A stretch of 64,000 bases of DNA, from contig NZ_JAWXYB010000018.1 of assembly GCF_033842475.1 (NCBI RefSeq), positions 1,781,501-1,845,500 of the forward strand. Direction: 5' to 3'. The stretch is from Acidiphilium acidophilum. Its GTDB lineage: Bacteria > Pseudomonadota > Alphaproteobacteria > Acetobacterales > Acetobacteraceae. Both the position numbers and the translations under genes were made by a program. The notes under the pieces were generated by a model. That model did no database searches. It saw nothing but the letters and a program-made list of their open reading frames with translations, and was not told the DNA's origin. This document shows, one piece after another, positions 27,223-34,958 of the stretch. How positions within the stretch are numbered: position 1 is the first letter of the stretch; every line of letters begins with the position of its first letter.

Positions 27223-28359
27223 ATGACATGGATGGCCCGACCTCACAAGCGACAGACGGACCATCTTGTGGATATCGTACCCGGGCTGACCGCCCGGCTC
27301 AGCCCGATCACGGATCCCGAATGTTTCGGTAATGACTGGCGGCAGGTCGAAGCGCAAGCCGGTGGCTCGGTATTCCAAAGCTGGACTTGGCTGGGTTGCC
27401 GCTTTGACGCACGGTTCCACGATCCTCTGGCGCTGCAGATCATGAATGGAAGCCGCTGCGTCGCCATCGGCGTGCTGAACCGCGAGCGGCGATGGACCGG
27501 TCCGAGCTGGCACCTCGGTGAAACCGGCGATTCCGCAGCCGATTCGGTGTTCATCGAGCATAACGGGCCGCTGGTGGTACAGAATTGCCCGCAAGCGCGG
27601 GATGCGTGGTTCGCCGCACTGATGCACGCACCGCTCGGTCCGGGGCGCATGATCGTACTGTCCGGGATCGGCACGATCGATCTGGCGGCGGCCCGGCGCC
27701 ACGGCGTCGTCACCGTATCGATCACGCGAGTGGCGCCGCGGCGCGACCTCGCCGCATTGCGACGGGACGGCATGGATTGCCTCGACCCGGTCTCCGCCAA
27801 CACCCGCCAGCAGATCAATCGTGCGTGGCGCCGGTATGCCGCAAGCGGCCCCATCCAGGTTGAACCTGCGACAAGCCGGGATCAGGCCCATGAATTCATG
27901 ACCGGCCTCACCGCCCTGCATCAAACCACCTGGCAAGGGAGGGGGCGACAAGGTGCATTCGCCCGCCATGAATTCCGTGACTTCCACGACGATCTGCTTC
28001 GGCGCGGCATAGAATCGGGCACGACCGATTTGTTGCGAATCTCGGCAGGATCGCGGCTGATCGGCTATCTGTACACCCTGATCTGGCGCGGCACCGCGAG
28101 TGCCTATCAAAGCGGCTTCGTCTACGAGACCGAGCATCCGCATGAAAAGCCCGGTCTCGTATGTCATGTGGCGGCGATGCGGCATTACCAGGCGCGTGGT
28201 CTGAACAATTACGATTTCCTCGCCGGAGACGACCGGTACAAAACCAGCCTTGCCGGCGAAAGCACCGCCCTGCACTGGGCGCGGGCGGCACCGCGTTTCA
28301 CTCTGGCGGGTGCGATCCTGCTCGGACGCGACCGCTTGAAGCAATGGCGCCCTCGATGA
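27223..28359 (+). CDS. GNAT/FemAB-like N-acyltransferase family protein (BioF2-like)
   Basis: 378 residues. Central and C-terminal motifs ANTRQQINRAWRRYAASG, LTALHQTTWQGRG, LIGYLYTLIWRGTASAYQSG and RGLNNYDFLAGDDRYKTSLA fit the acetyltransferase_6 (BioF2-like) family used in exopolysaccharide clusters. It diverges from the deacetylase and meets the first PEP-CTERM gene tail to tail with no gap (28359/28360). An alternative ATG at 27232 would shorten it by three residues. It is the second such acyltransferase in the cluster; the two are only distantly alike. Confidence 0.85.
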   Translation: MTWMARPHKRQTDHLVDIVPGLTARLSPITDPECFGNDWRQVEAQAGGSVFQSWTWLGCRFDARFHDPLALQIMNGSRCVAIGVLNRERRWTGPSWHLGETGDSAADSVFIEHNGPLVVQNCPQARDAWFAALMHAPLGPGRMIVLSGIGTIDLAAARRHGVVTVSITRVAPRRDLAALRRDGMDCLDPVSANTRQQINRAWRRYAASGPIQVEPATSRDQAHEFMTGLTALHQTTWQGRGRQGAFARHEFRDFHDDLLRRGIESGTTDLLRISAGSRLIGYLYTLIWRGTASAYQSGFVYETEHPHEKPGLVCHVAAMRHYQARGLNNYDFLAGDDRYKTSLAGESTALHWARAAPRFTLAGAILLGRDRLKQWRPR

Positions 28360-29085
28360 TCAAGCCCGGCGTCGGCGGCGGATAAGCACCAGACCGATCA
28401 GGCCGGTACCGAGAACCGCGAGCGAACCCGGCTCCGGAACAGGCAGGGTTTCCGAGATCTGGAGAACCGAGGGCGCACCGTTCGCCTCGACATAGACCAG
28501 CGTAAACGGCGTCGCGCTTGCCGCAGCAAGAGCGATCGAACTGGGGATCTCGGTCGTGGGACCGCCACTGAGGATCAACGGCGTATTGCTCACCCCGCTG
28601 TAGAGCGACGCCCCATCGTCATGCGAAATGGTCACCACGGTTCCCGCCGGGGCCGAATAGTTGCCGGTGATTTCCATGAATGTGACGAACGCGCTCGAGT
28701 TAAGCGAGCCACCGACGTTTTGATACGGGCTGCTCAGCGTCGAATCGAGAAAGTCAGACTCGGTGAGCCCACTCGAGCTCGAGTAGTTGGAAATGCCGCC
28801 AACATTGGTCCCGAAGAAATTACTGACGGAATTGGTCTCCGAAGCCCCAACCGAAAAGTCGATCGGCCCCGTATAATTGAAACTCGCCGACGGGCTTACC
28901 TGCGGAAGCCCGCTGAGCGTTGCCATGGACGCGTTTGCTGGCGTGCCCGACAGGCCCAAGGCGCTGTAGCTGCCGGTCCAGACCTGAAATTGATAGTTGT
29001 TCCCATCGGCAAAGCCGGCATGAGCCACCCCCGTGAACCCAACAAGGAAGACGCTCGAGAGCAGGAACGACTTGATTTTTCTCAT
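28360..29085 (-). CDS. PEP-CTERM sorting domain-containing protein
   Basis: 241 residues. An N-terminal signal peptide (FLLSSVFLVGFTGVAHA) is followed by a Ser/Thr/Gly/Asn-rich domain without cysteines. The C-terminal PEP-CTERM tail comprises VPEPGSLAVLGTGLIGLVL then RRRRRA: sorting motif, hydrophobic helix and basic end, the substrate signature of exosortases. A mature form would be released or anchored at the surface after XrtA cleavage. GGAG lies 9 bases upstream and a sigma-54 promoter about 50 bases before the start. GC content drops against its neighbours. Confidence 0.9.
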   Translation of the reverse strand: MRKIKSFLLSSVFLVGFTGVAHAGFADGNNYQFQVWTGSYSALGLSGTPANASMATLSGLPQVSPSASFNYTGPIDFSVGASETNSVSNFFGTNVGGISNYSSSSGLTESDFLDSTLSSPYQNVGGSLNSSAFVTFMEITGNYSAPAGTVVTISHDDGASLYSGVSNTPLILSGGPTTEIPSSIALAAASATPFTLVYVEANGAPSVLQISETLPVPEPGSLAVLGTGLIGLVLIRRRRRA

Positions 29086-29131
29086 GATTCAATCTCCGAT
29101 GGATATTGGTTAATTCTTACAATTCTAGGTA

Positions 29132-29147
29132 AGCAATGTCCATGCCA
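29132..29147 (-). promoter_or_regulatory. Sigma-54 (RpoN) promoter of the first PEP-CTERM gene
   Basis: Read on the minus strand: TGGCATGGACATTGCT. The invariant GG and GC are exactly 10 bases apart, matching TGGCAC-N5-TTGCW with one mismatch. Transcription should start near 29120, giving a leader of about 35 bases before the ATG at 29085. Confidence 0.8.
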
Positions 29148-29252
29148 AGAATATTGTTCCATCAAATCAGCATCTTGAGTCCCTGTAATTTTTGGAGTGT
29201 AAAGAAATCAAGACAATTAGGATTCGGCCATGCCGATGGCCCGGGGGGCCGA

Positions 29253-29283
29253 AATGAAAACGCCCCCGGCAAGCCGGGGGCCC
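29253..29283 (-). terminator. Rho-independent terminator of the second PEP-CTERM gene
   Basis: GCCCCCGGC (29262-29270) pairs with GCCGGGGGC (29273-29281). On the minus strand the stem is followed by GTTTTCATTTC. It lies about 20 bases past the stop at 29304, so it separates the two PEP-CTERM genes into independent transcripts. Confidence 0.8.
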
Positions 29284-29303
29284 TATCGGTTATCGAAACA
29301 GAC

Positions 29304-29972
29304 TTAGCTACTCTTCTGACGACGACGCAGGATCAAGCCCAGTCCAACAAGTCCTGTACCGAGCAAGGCAAGCGAGCCGGGTTCCGGAACGTTCACGGCA
29401 CCATCGAGGCTAACGTTCGTTATGCCGGACGATGAAGGGTTAATCGTGACCACCTGGGTCAATGAGTAAAGACTGCTGCCAGTATCGAACGCGCCATAGT
29501 AGATGCTACCCGATTTGGTGCCGGAAAGAGTATCGGTGCCAAGGAGCGTGCCACTGTAAAGTGCGTTGCTAGAGGAACCATAGAGTGAGTATACGATTGA
29601 CGATGCGACTGGCAACGTCAAAGTATTATTTGTCAGCTGCCCTTCAATAGACTGAACTTGAGCGCCCGTCAGATCGCTTTCCGTCAAATAGATGGAGACG
29701 GGCGAGGTCAGGGTCGCGCCACCGGTAATATCCAAATCGAAATTTACAAACTGACCGAGGCTCGTCTGGCCAGTAACGGTCCCGCGAACGCCATTGGAGT
29801 TGATAGTTTCGGTCGATACAATTCCCGTCCCGGTTGCGTAGGTCTGGACCGTGCCATTGCCAATTGAATAACCCAGTGAGAGCGTCGGATCCATCGGACC
29901 TGCATATGCAACAGCCGCCATCCCGACGAGAGAAACCAAACTAAACGCAGAAGCAAGAAGTAGCCGTTTCAT
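29304..29972 (-). CDS. PEP-CTERM sorting domain-containing protein
   Basis: 222 residues from MKRLLLASAFSLVSLVGM, a clear signal peptide. The middle is Thr/Ser/Gly/Asn-rich with no cysteines (IGNGTVQTYATGTGIV and the like), and the tail is VPEPGSLALLGTGLVGLGL then LRRRQKSS, a textbook PEP-CTERM. AAGGA lies 8 bases before this ATG; an upstream ATG at 30011 would place 13 residues ahead of the signal and overlap the promoter. Its tail is nearly identical to that of the neighbouring PEP-CTERM protein, its body is not. Own sigma-54 promoter and own terminator. Confidence 0.9.
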   Translation of the reverse strand: MKRLLLASAFSLVSLVGMAAVAYAGPMDPTLSLGYSIGNGTVQTYATGTGIVSTETINSNGVRGTVTGQTSLGQFVNFDLDITGGATLTSPVSIYLTESDLTGAQVQSIEGQLTNNTLTLPVASSIVYSLYGSSSNALYSGTLLGTDTLSGTKSGSIYYGAFDTGSSLYSLTQVVTINPSSSGITNVSLDGAVNVPEPGSLALLGTGLVGLGLILRRRQKSS

Positions 29973-30013
29973 CGTGAAATCCTTAATGAGAAGGTTAAGC
30001 CTGATCTTCACTA

Positions 30014-30029
30014 AGCAATTTCAGTGCCA
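30014..30029 (-). promoter_or_regulatory. Sigma-54 (RpoN) promoter of the second PEP-CTERM gene
   Basis: Read on the minus strand: TGGCACTGAAATTGCT, a perfect match to TGGCAC-N5-TTGCW, with GG and GC 10 bases apart. Transcription should start near 30003, leaving a leader of about 30 bases. The 110 bases upstream (30030-30140) are strongly AT-rich, as expected for an enhancer-binding and bending region. Confidence 0.88.
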
Positions 30030-30142
30030 AATTTTTTATTGTTATTTTTGAAGCGCTTATTTATTCCGGATACATTTCGGTGTAAGATAAATAGACATTA
30101 AAGTATAGTAAAACATTCTGTATCGTAAAAATTTTAATTTAT

Positions 30143-30706
30143 CTAAATATTGACGTGAAACAACTTGATCGTCATCGATATCATGCCGTAATAGCCAAGG
30201 ACACCAACCAGATCGACGAGACCACGATCCCCCAGGGCCGCGCGTGCAAGCACGTATGTCGATTGAGCCACGTCTCTCGTCTCCAATAATTCGCGGGAGA
30301 GATCATGCACCGCCTGTGCATCCGCCTCGACGAACACAGGTCGCTCACGGCGCTTGATCGCGGCGATGATGTCCGGCGCGATCCCGGCGGCTTCAGCAAT
30401 CGGGGCGTGAATCCGCCATTCGAATCCCGCCTGCCAATAGGCCCCCATCACCAGAATTGCGAGTTCGGACAAGCGTGGCGGCAGCGACGAGCCAAAACGG
30501 CAGTATTCACCGAGTGCCTGGGCGCGGTGGGCGAGTTCGGCACTGTGCAGCCACACCGCAAGCGGCCCCTCGACCTTGCCACGTGGCCCGGCGGCAATAG
30601 CATCATACGCCGCACGCTGCGCCGCACTCATGTGGGCGGGGTCGGGCAAACCGAGCCGCGGCGTGACAGGCTCATCACCGAACCCCGGCACCGTCGGCGT
30701 GCTCAA
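30143..30706 (-). CDS. Carboxymuconolactone decarboxylase family protein
   Basis: 187 residues, AhpD-like fold. The [21 protein letters not shown] block corresponds to the family's conserved helix pair; the usual CxxC of AhpD is absent, and the WxxHxPxA-type arrangement is instead like gamma-carboxymuconolactone decarboxylases or orphan members. No cofactor motif. Its start overlaps the purH stop by 4 bases, an odd partner for a purine gene. Substrate unknown. Confidence 0.85.
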   Translation of the reverse strand: MSTPTVPGFGDEPVTPRLGLPDPAHMSAAQRAAYDAIAAGPRGKVEGPLAVWLHSAELAHRAQALGEYCRFGSSLPPRLSELAILVMGAYWQAGFEWRIHAPIAEAAGIAPDIIAAIKRRERPVFVEADAQAVHDLSRELLETRDVAQSTYVLARAALGDRGLVDLVGVLGYYGMISMTIKLFHVNI

Positions 30707-32295
30707 TGCCGGAAGTGCCGCATACCGGTGAAGACCATCGCAAGCCCGGCTTCATCCGCCGCCGCGATCACCTCTGCATCGCGCATCGAACCGCCGGGCT
30801 GAATGATGGCGGTGGCCCCGGCCTCGATCGCGGCCTGAACCCCATCGGCAAACGGAAAAAAAGCGTCGGAGGCAAGGACCGACCCGGCAATCCGATCACC
30901 GCCCTTGAGCACCGCGATCCGCGAACTATCCACCCGACTTGTCTGGCCGCCGCCGATACCGGTCGTGACACCGTCCTTCGCATAGACGATCGCATTCGAT
31001 TTCACATGTTTGCAGACGCGAAATGCGAACAGCAGATCGGCCAGTTCCGCCTCGGTCGGCGCACGCCTGGTCACGATCTTCAGGTCATCGCGCGCGACCA
31101 TTCCGTTATCGCGGGTCTGCACAAGGTAGCCTCCGGCAACACTGCGAAACCCGAGCCCGCCGGCAGCGGTATCGGGCAGACCGCCCGCGATCAGCAAGCG
31201 CAGGTTTTTCTTGCGCGCGAGCAGAGCGATGGCGTCGGGTTCGGCCGCAGGCGCGATGATGACTTCGATAAAAATGCTCGAGATTTTCTCCGCGGCCTCG
31301 GCATCGAGCACGCGGTTCACAGCAATGATCCCGCCAAACGGGCTGACCGGATCGGCAGCGAAGGCGGCATCCCAAGCAGACGCAAGATCATCACCGACAG
31401 CAACCCCGCAAGGGGTGGCATGCTTGACGATGACCACGGCCGGGCGATCGAATTCGGCGACGCATTCATAAGCCGCATCCGCATCGAGAATATTGATATA
31501 GGAAAGCTCCTTGCCCTGAAGCTGCCGTGCACTGGCAACGCCCGGTCGCTCACCGGTCGTGTAGAACGCGGCGACCTGATGCGGATTCTCGCCGTAGCGA
31601 AGCGCCTGATGCTTGAGCCCGGCAATGGCGAGGCGCGCAGGAAACATCTCCCCGGTCTGCGGCGGAACGGTTTCGGTCACCCGCAGATCGGGATCGGCGT
31701 CGCCATTGGTCGCGGTGAACCAGGTCGCAATCGCGGCATCGTAGGTCGCGGTGCGCGTGTACGCCGCAGCGGCATAGTGACGGCGCTGCTTCAACGTCGT
31801 GCCACCATCCTCTATTGCAGCAATCAGATCCCCGTATTGCGCCGGATCGGTGATCACGGCGACCGCGTCGTGATTCTTGGCCCCCGAACGGATCATGGCG
31901 GGCCCGCCGATATCGATATTCTCGACACATTCGGCGAATTCGGCCCCCTTCGCCACCGTCTGCTCAAACGGATAAAGGTTGCACACCAGCAGATCGATCG
32001 GCGGGATATTCTGGGCCGCCATCTGGGCGAGGTGATCCGGCAGATCGCGCCGGCCCAGCAGGCCGCCGTGAATTTTCGGCACCAGGGTCTTCACCCTCCC
32101 ATCCAGCATCTCAGGCACGCCGGTATAATCGGCAACCTCGACAACGGGGACACCGGCGTCCCGCAAAGTCCTGGCCGATCCGCCGGTCGAGAGTATCTCG
32201 ATGCCGTGCGCCGCGAGAACCCGGCCAAGATCGACCAGCCCGGTCTTGTCGGACACCGACACAAGGGCCCGCCGAATCGGAGTTTTATCGCTCAT
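30703..32295 (-). CDS. purH: Bifunctional AICAR formyltransferase/IMP cyclohydrolase
   Basis: Last two steps of IMP synthesis. The N-terminal MGS-like cyclohydrolase domain begins [14 protein letters not shown] and contains [14 protein letters not shown]; the C-terminal formyltransferase domain has [14 protein letters not shown] and [11 protein letters not shown]. 530 residues from the ATG at 32295, chosen because AGGA is about 9 bases upstream; an ATG two codons earlier has its ribosome site too close. It follows creA by 33 bases within a long minus-strand run. Confidence 0.96.
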   Translation of the reverse strand: MSDKTPIRRALVSVSDKTGLVDLGRVLAAHGIEILSTGGSARTLRDAGVPVVEVADYTGVPEMLDGRVKTLVPKIHGGLLGRRDLPDHLAQMAAQNIPPIDLLVCNLYPFEQTVAKGAEFAECVENIDIGGPAMIRSGAKNHDAVAVITDPAQYGDLIAAIEDGGTTLKQRRHYAAAAYTRTATYDAAIATWFTATNGDADPDLRVTETVPPQTGEMFPARLAIAGLKHQALRYGENPHQVAAFYTTGERPGVASARQLQGKELSYINILDADAAYECVAEFDRPAVVIVKHATPCGVAVGDDLASAWDAAFAADPVSPFGGIIAVNRVLDAEAAEKISSIFIEVIIAPAAEPDAIALLARKKNLRLLIAGGLPDTAAGGLGFRSVAGGYLVQTRDNGMVARDDLKIVTRRAPTEAELADLLFAFRVCKHVKSNAIVYAKDGVTTGIGGGQTSRVDSSRIAVLKGGDRIAGSVLASDAFFPFADGVQAAIEAGATAIIQPGGSMRDAEVIAAADEAGLAMVFTGMRHFRH

Positions 32296-32328
32296 GAGCA
32301 TATCCTGTGGTGAAAATTGTAGTCCGGC

Positions 32329-32811
32329 TCAGCCACCGGTCACCGGCACCGCCGAAACCGCATTGGCCGGCGAGCCGTGAATGAGCTTGGTGCTGATCAG
32401 CATGTAGACCACCGCCTTATGATCGGGGTCGACCAGCCGATACAGGTTGAAATGCTTGACCAGGAACGAGGCCGAAATCGCCGCAATCTGCTTTTTCGCC
32501 GGCAGGCCCGGTGGCAGGGTGACCGGGCCGGTAGCGATGCAGGACAAGGCGAACCGCGAAGGATCGGTCGCAACGCCGAGGCTGCCCTTCACCCCGCCGG
32601 TGCGCGCAAAGCTGGCATAGCACGCGACATTGGGGATTTTAGGGTCATCCAACCGTTCGACGACCACCTTATCGTCCGCGCCGAGCAACCGAAAATTGGT
32701 GGCAACCGCGCCGATGCGGGTTTCAGCATGCGCACTCGGCACCGCCCCGGCAAAGCCCGCAATTCCGGCCAGACATGCTGCTGCGATCAATCTGGTCAAG
32801 ATGTGTTTCAT
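32329..32811 (-). CDS. creA: CreA family protein
   Basis: 160 residues. A signal peptide (LIAAACLAGIAGFAGAV) precedes a domain with IGAVATNFRLLGADDKVVVE, then DPKIPNVACYASFARTGGVKG and a C-terminal STKLIHGSPANAVSAVPV, matching the CreA family. Periplasmic by prediction; function unknown despite the name. Its start overlaps the glycosyltransferase stop by 4 bases. Confidence 0.88.
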   Translation of the reverse strand: MKHILTRLIAAACLAGIAGFAGAVPSAHAETRIGAVATNFRLLGADDKVVVERLDDPKIPNVACYASFARTGGVKGSLGVATDPSRFALSCIATGPVTLPPGLPAKKQIAAISASFLVKHFNLYRLVDPDHKAVVYMLISTKLIHGSPANAVSAVPVTGG

Positions 32812-33935
32812 CGCTCTGAGTCCCTTGTGATGGCGCGTTCATAGACCGCCAGCGTCTCCGCGCAAATAATCGGCTCGGCATAAAATCGCTCGGCACGACT
32901 CCGCCCCGCGGCACCGAAACGGGCACGTCGTGCCGGATCGTCAATCAGCCCGGCCAGTGCTGCGCCAAGGGCTGCGGGATCGCGCGGCGGAATCAGCAAT
33001 CCGGTCTCACCGGCAACCACCGCATCGCGGCAGCCGGTCACGTTGGTCGCAACACACGGCAGGCCGGCGGCCATCGCTTCGAGCAGAAATTTCGGCAAAC
33101 CCTCGCGATAGGACGGCAGGCAGGCGATATGGCACGAAGCAAACAGGGAGGCCATGTCATCACAATGACCGATCCACCTCACATTGGGGGCGGCACGAAG
33201 ATCGCCCTCGGTCAGCGAGGCGGGATTACCGGGATCGGGCGTGCCGGCAAGAACAAAATCTCCCCCCTGCCCTTTCAGACGCCCGGCAGCCGCGATGAAT
33301 TCACCGATCCCCTTGTCCCGCAACATGCGTGCTCCGAGAATAATGCGGACCGGACCAGGCGGTGGAATCACGGGCCGGAATTGCGCAAGATCGACCCCGG
33401 CACCCCGGATCAGCACGGCATCGTCCGCCCGGATCGCACCGGATGCGATCATGGCGGTGCGATCTTCCGCGTTCTCGAAAATCGCGATGGCACCGCGCAC
33501 ACCGATCGTGGCACGCATCGCGGCACCAACCAGCGGTCGCAACACTCTTGCTTTCGCGGTCTCCGAGGCAAAGACGAAGCCCTGCCCGACCGGCGCATTC
33601 ACAATGGCCCGCACACCTGCAAGCCGCGCCGCGACGCTGCCGAGCAGGATCGGCTTCAGCGCCACGTGATGCACCAGATCGGGGGCGAGTTTCCGGTAAA
33701 GCGCCGTGATATGCAGGGCCAACCTCCCCTCGGCAAGCGGATTGAGCCGGGCACGCCGGAAATCGACGCCGTGGACCTCAAAACCTTCATCGCGCAGTTC
33801 GGCGGCGGCAGACCCGGTGCGAGTAACCACCGAAACCCGCCACCCGGCGGCACGGGCAGCACGGGCGCGGGCCCGGAAATGCGAAGCGAAGAACCAATCC
33901 TCGCCAATCAGATAGACCAGATGCCGGGCGGCCAT
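32808..33935 (-). CDS. Glycosyltransferase family 4 protein
   Basis: 375 residues from MAARHLVYLIGEDWFFASH, the ATG overlapping the galE stop. The C-terminal domain contains LGARMLRDKGIGEFI, SYREGLPKFLLEAMAAGLP (E-x7-E motif) and VTGCRDAVVAGETGLLIPP. The N-terminal YLIGEDWFFASHFRAR opening resembles enzymes of the GT4 group that transfer N-acetylated sugars in capsule or O-antigen pathways. With galE upstream it probably adds a galactose- or GalNAc-type sugar; this is inference. Confidence 0.9.
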   Translation of the reverse strand: MAARHLVYLIGEDWFFASHFRARARAARAAGWRVSVVTRTGSAAAELRDEGFEVHGVDFRRARLNPLAEGRLALHITALYRKLAPDLVHHVALKPILLGSVAARLAGVRAIVNAPVGQGFVFASETAKARVLRPLVGAAMRATIGVRGAIAIFENAEDRTAMIASGAIRADDAVLIRGAGVDLAQFRPVIPPPGPVRIILGARMLRDKGIGEFIAAAGRLKGQGGDFVLAGTPDPGNPASLTEGDLRAAPNVRWIGHCDDMASLFASCHIACLPSYREGLPKFLLEAMAAGLPCVATNVTGCRDAVVAGETGLLIPPRDPAALGAALAGLIDDPARRARFGAAGRSRAERFYAEPIICAETLAVYERAITRDSER

Positions 33936-34954
33936 TACGGCCCGTGATTGGTCAGGGCGATCTTGCTCTGCCAGCGCCACGCATCGCGGCACATATCCTC
34001 GATGCCGCGTGTCGCGCGCCAGCCAAGCAACGTTGCCGCCCGCGCCGGGTCGGCATAGCAGGCGGCGACATCACCGGGCCGGCGGGGAGCGATCTTGTAG
34101 GGAACCTTGACGCCTGTGGCGCCCTCAAAGGCGCCGATCATGTCCAGCACCGAATACCCGGTGCCGGTCCCGAGATTGACGGTAAAATCGCCATCGGTCC
34201 CAAGCACCCGGCGCAGCGCCGCCTCATGGGCTTCGGCAAGGTCCATGACATGAATGAAATCGCGCACACCGGACCCGTCATGCGTGGGGTAATCATCGCC
34301 GAAAACGTTGAGATACGGGCGTTTGCCTTCGGCGACCTGACAAAGATAAGGCATCAGATTGGCCGGAACGCCGGTCGGGTCCTCCCCGATCAGACCCGAA
34401 GGATGCGCGCCGACCGGGTTGAAATAGCGCAGCACCGCCGCCGCCTTCAACGTGCGGGTGCGGACCAGATCGGTGATCATCCCCTCCATCACCAGCTTGG
34501 TCCGGCCATAGACATTGGTGACGCGCAGTGCCGCCTGCTCGTCGATCGGGCATTCGTCCGGTTCGCCATAAACCGTCGCGGACGAGGAAAACACAATACG
34601 GCCGACCCCGGCGCGACGCATCGCCGCCAGCAACCGCACGGTACCGACGATGTTGCTGTCATAATACAAAAGCGGATCGGCCTCGCTTTCGGCCACCGCC
34701 TTCTTCGCGGCAAAATGGATCACCGCATCGACCGGAAATGCGGCCAGCGCCGCCGCCATGGCCGCCTCATCGCGGATATCCGCCTCGATCAACGGCACCC
34801 CGACGCCGGTAATCCGCTGCAGCCGGGCCGGCACATCGCGCGCGGCGTTGGAAAAATCATCGAGCAGCACGACATCGTAGCCGCGTTCGAGCAAAACCAC
34901 GGCGGTATGCGAGCCGATGAAACCGGCCCCGCCGGTCAGAAGAATCCGCGCCAT
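33935..34954 (-). CDS. galE: UDP-glucose 4-epimerase
   Basis: Interconverts UDP-glucose and UDP-galactose. Short-chain dehydrogenase fold with NAD motif GGAGFIGS (8-15), the catalytic Ser in FSSSATVYG, and Tyr149/Lys153 in the YGRTK motif. The C-terminal KIAPRRPGDVAACYADP is typical of GalE. 339 residues from the ATG at 34954; the upstream frame to 35002 overlaps the heparinase gene. Supplies galactose precursor to the glycosyltransferase encoded next. Confidence 0.94.
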   Translation of the reverse strand: MARILLTGGAGFIGSHTAVVLLERGYDVVLLDDFSNAARDVPARLQRITGVGVPLIEADIRDEAAMAAALAAFPVDAVIHFAAKKAVAESEADPLLYYDSNIVGTVRLLAAMRRAGVGRIVFSSSATVYGEPDECPIDEQAALRVTNVYGRTKLVMEGMITDLVRTRTLKAAAVLRYFNPVGAHPSGLIGEDPTGVPANLMPYLCQVAEGKRPYLNVFGDDYPTHDGSGVRDFIHVMDLAEAHEAALRRVLGTDGDFTVNLGTGTGYSVLDMIGAFEGATGVKVPYKIAPRRPGDVAACYADPARAATLLGWRATRGIEDMCRDAWRWQSKIALTNHGP

Positions 34955-34958
34955 CGGC

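Noticed and set aside
30706-32313. 535-codon plus-strand frame across purH
   Set aside because: Exactly antisense to a well-conserved purH; composition is His/Arg/Asp-rich as expected of a shadow.
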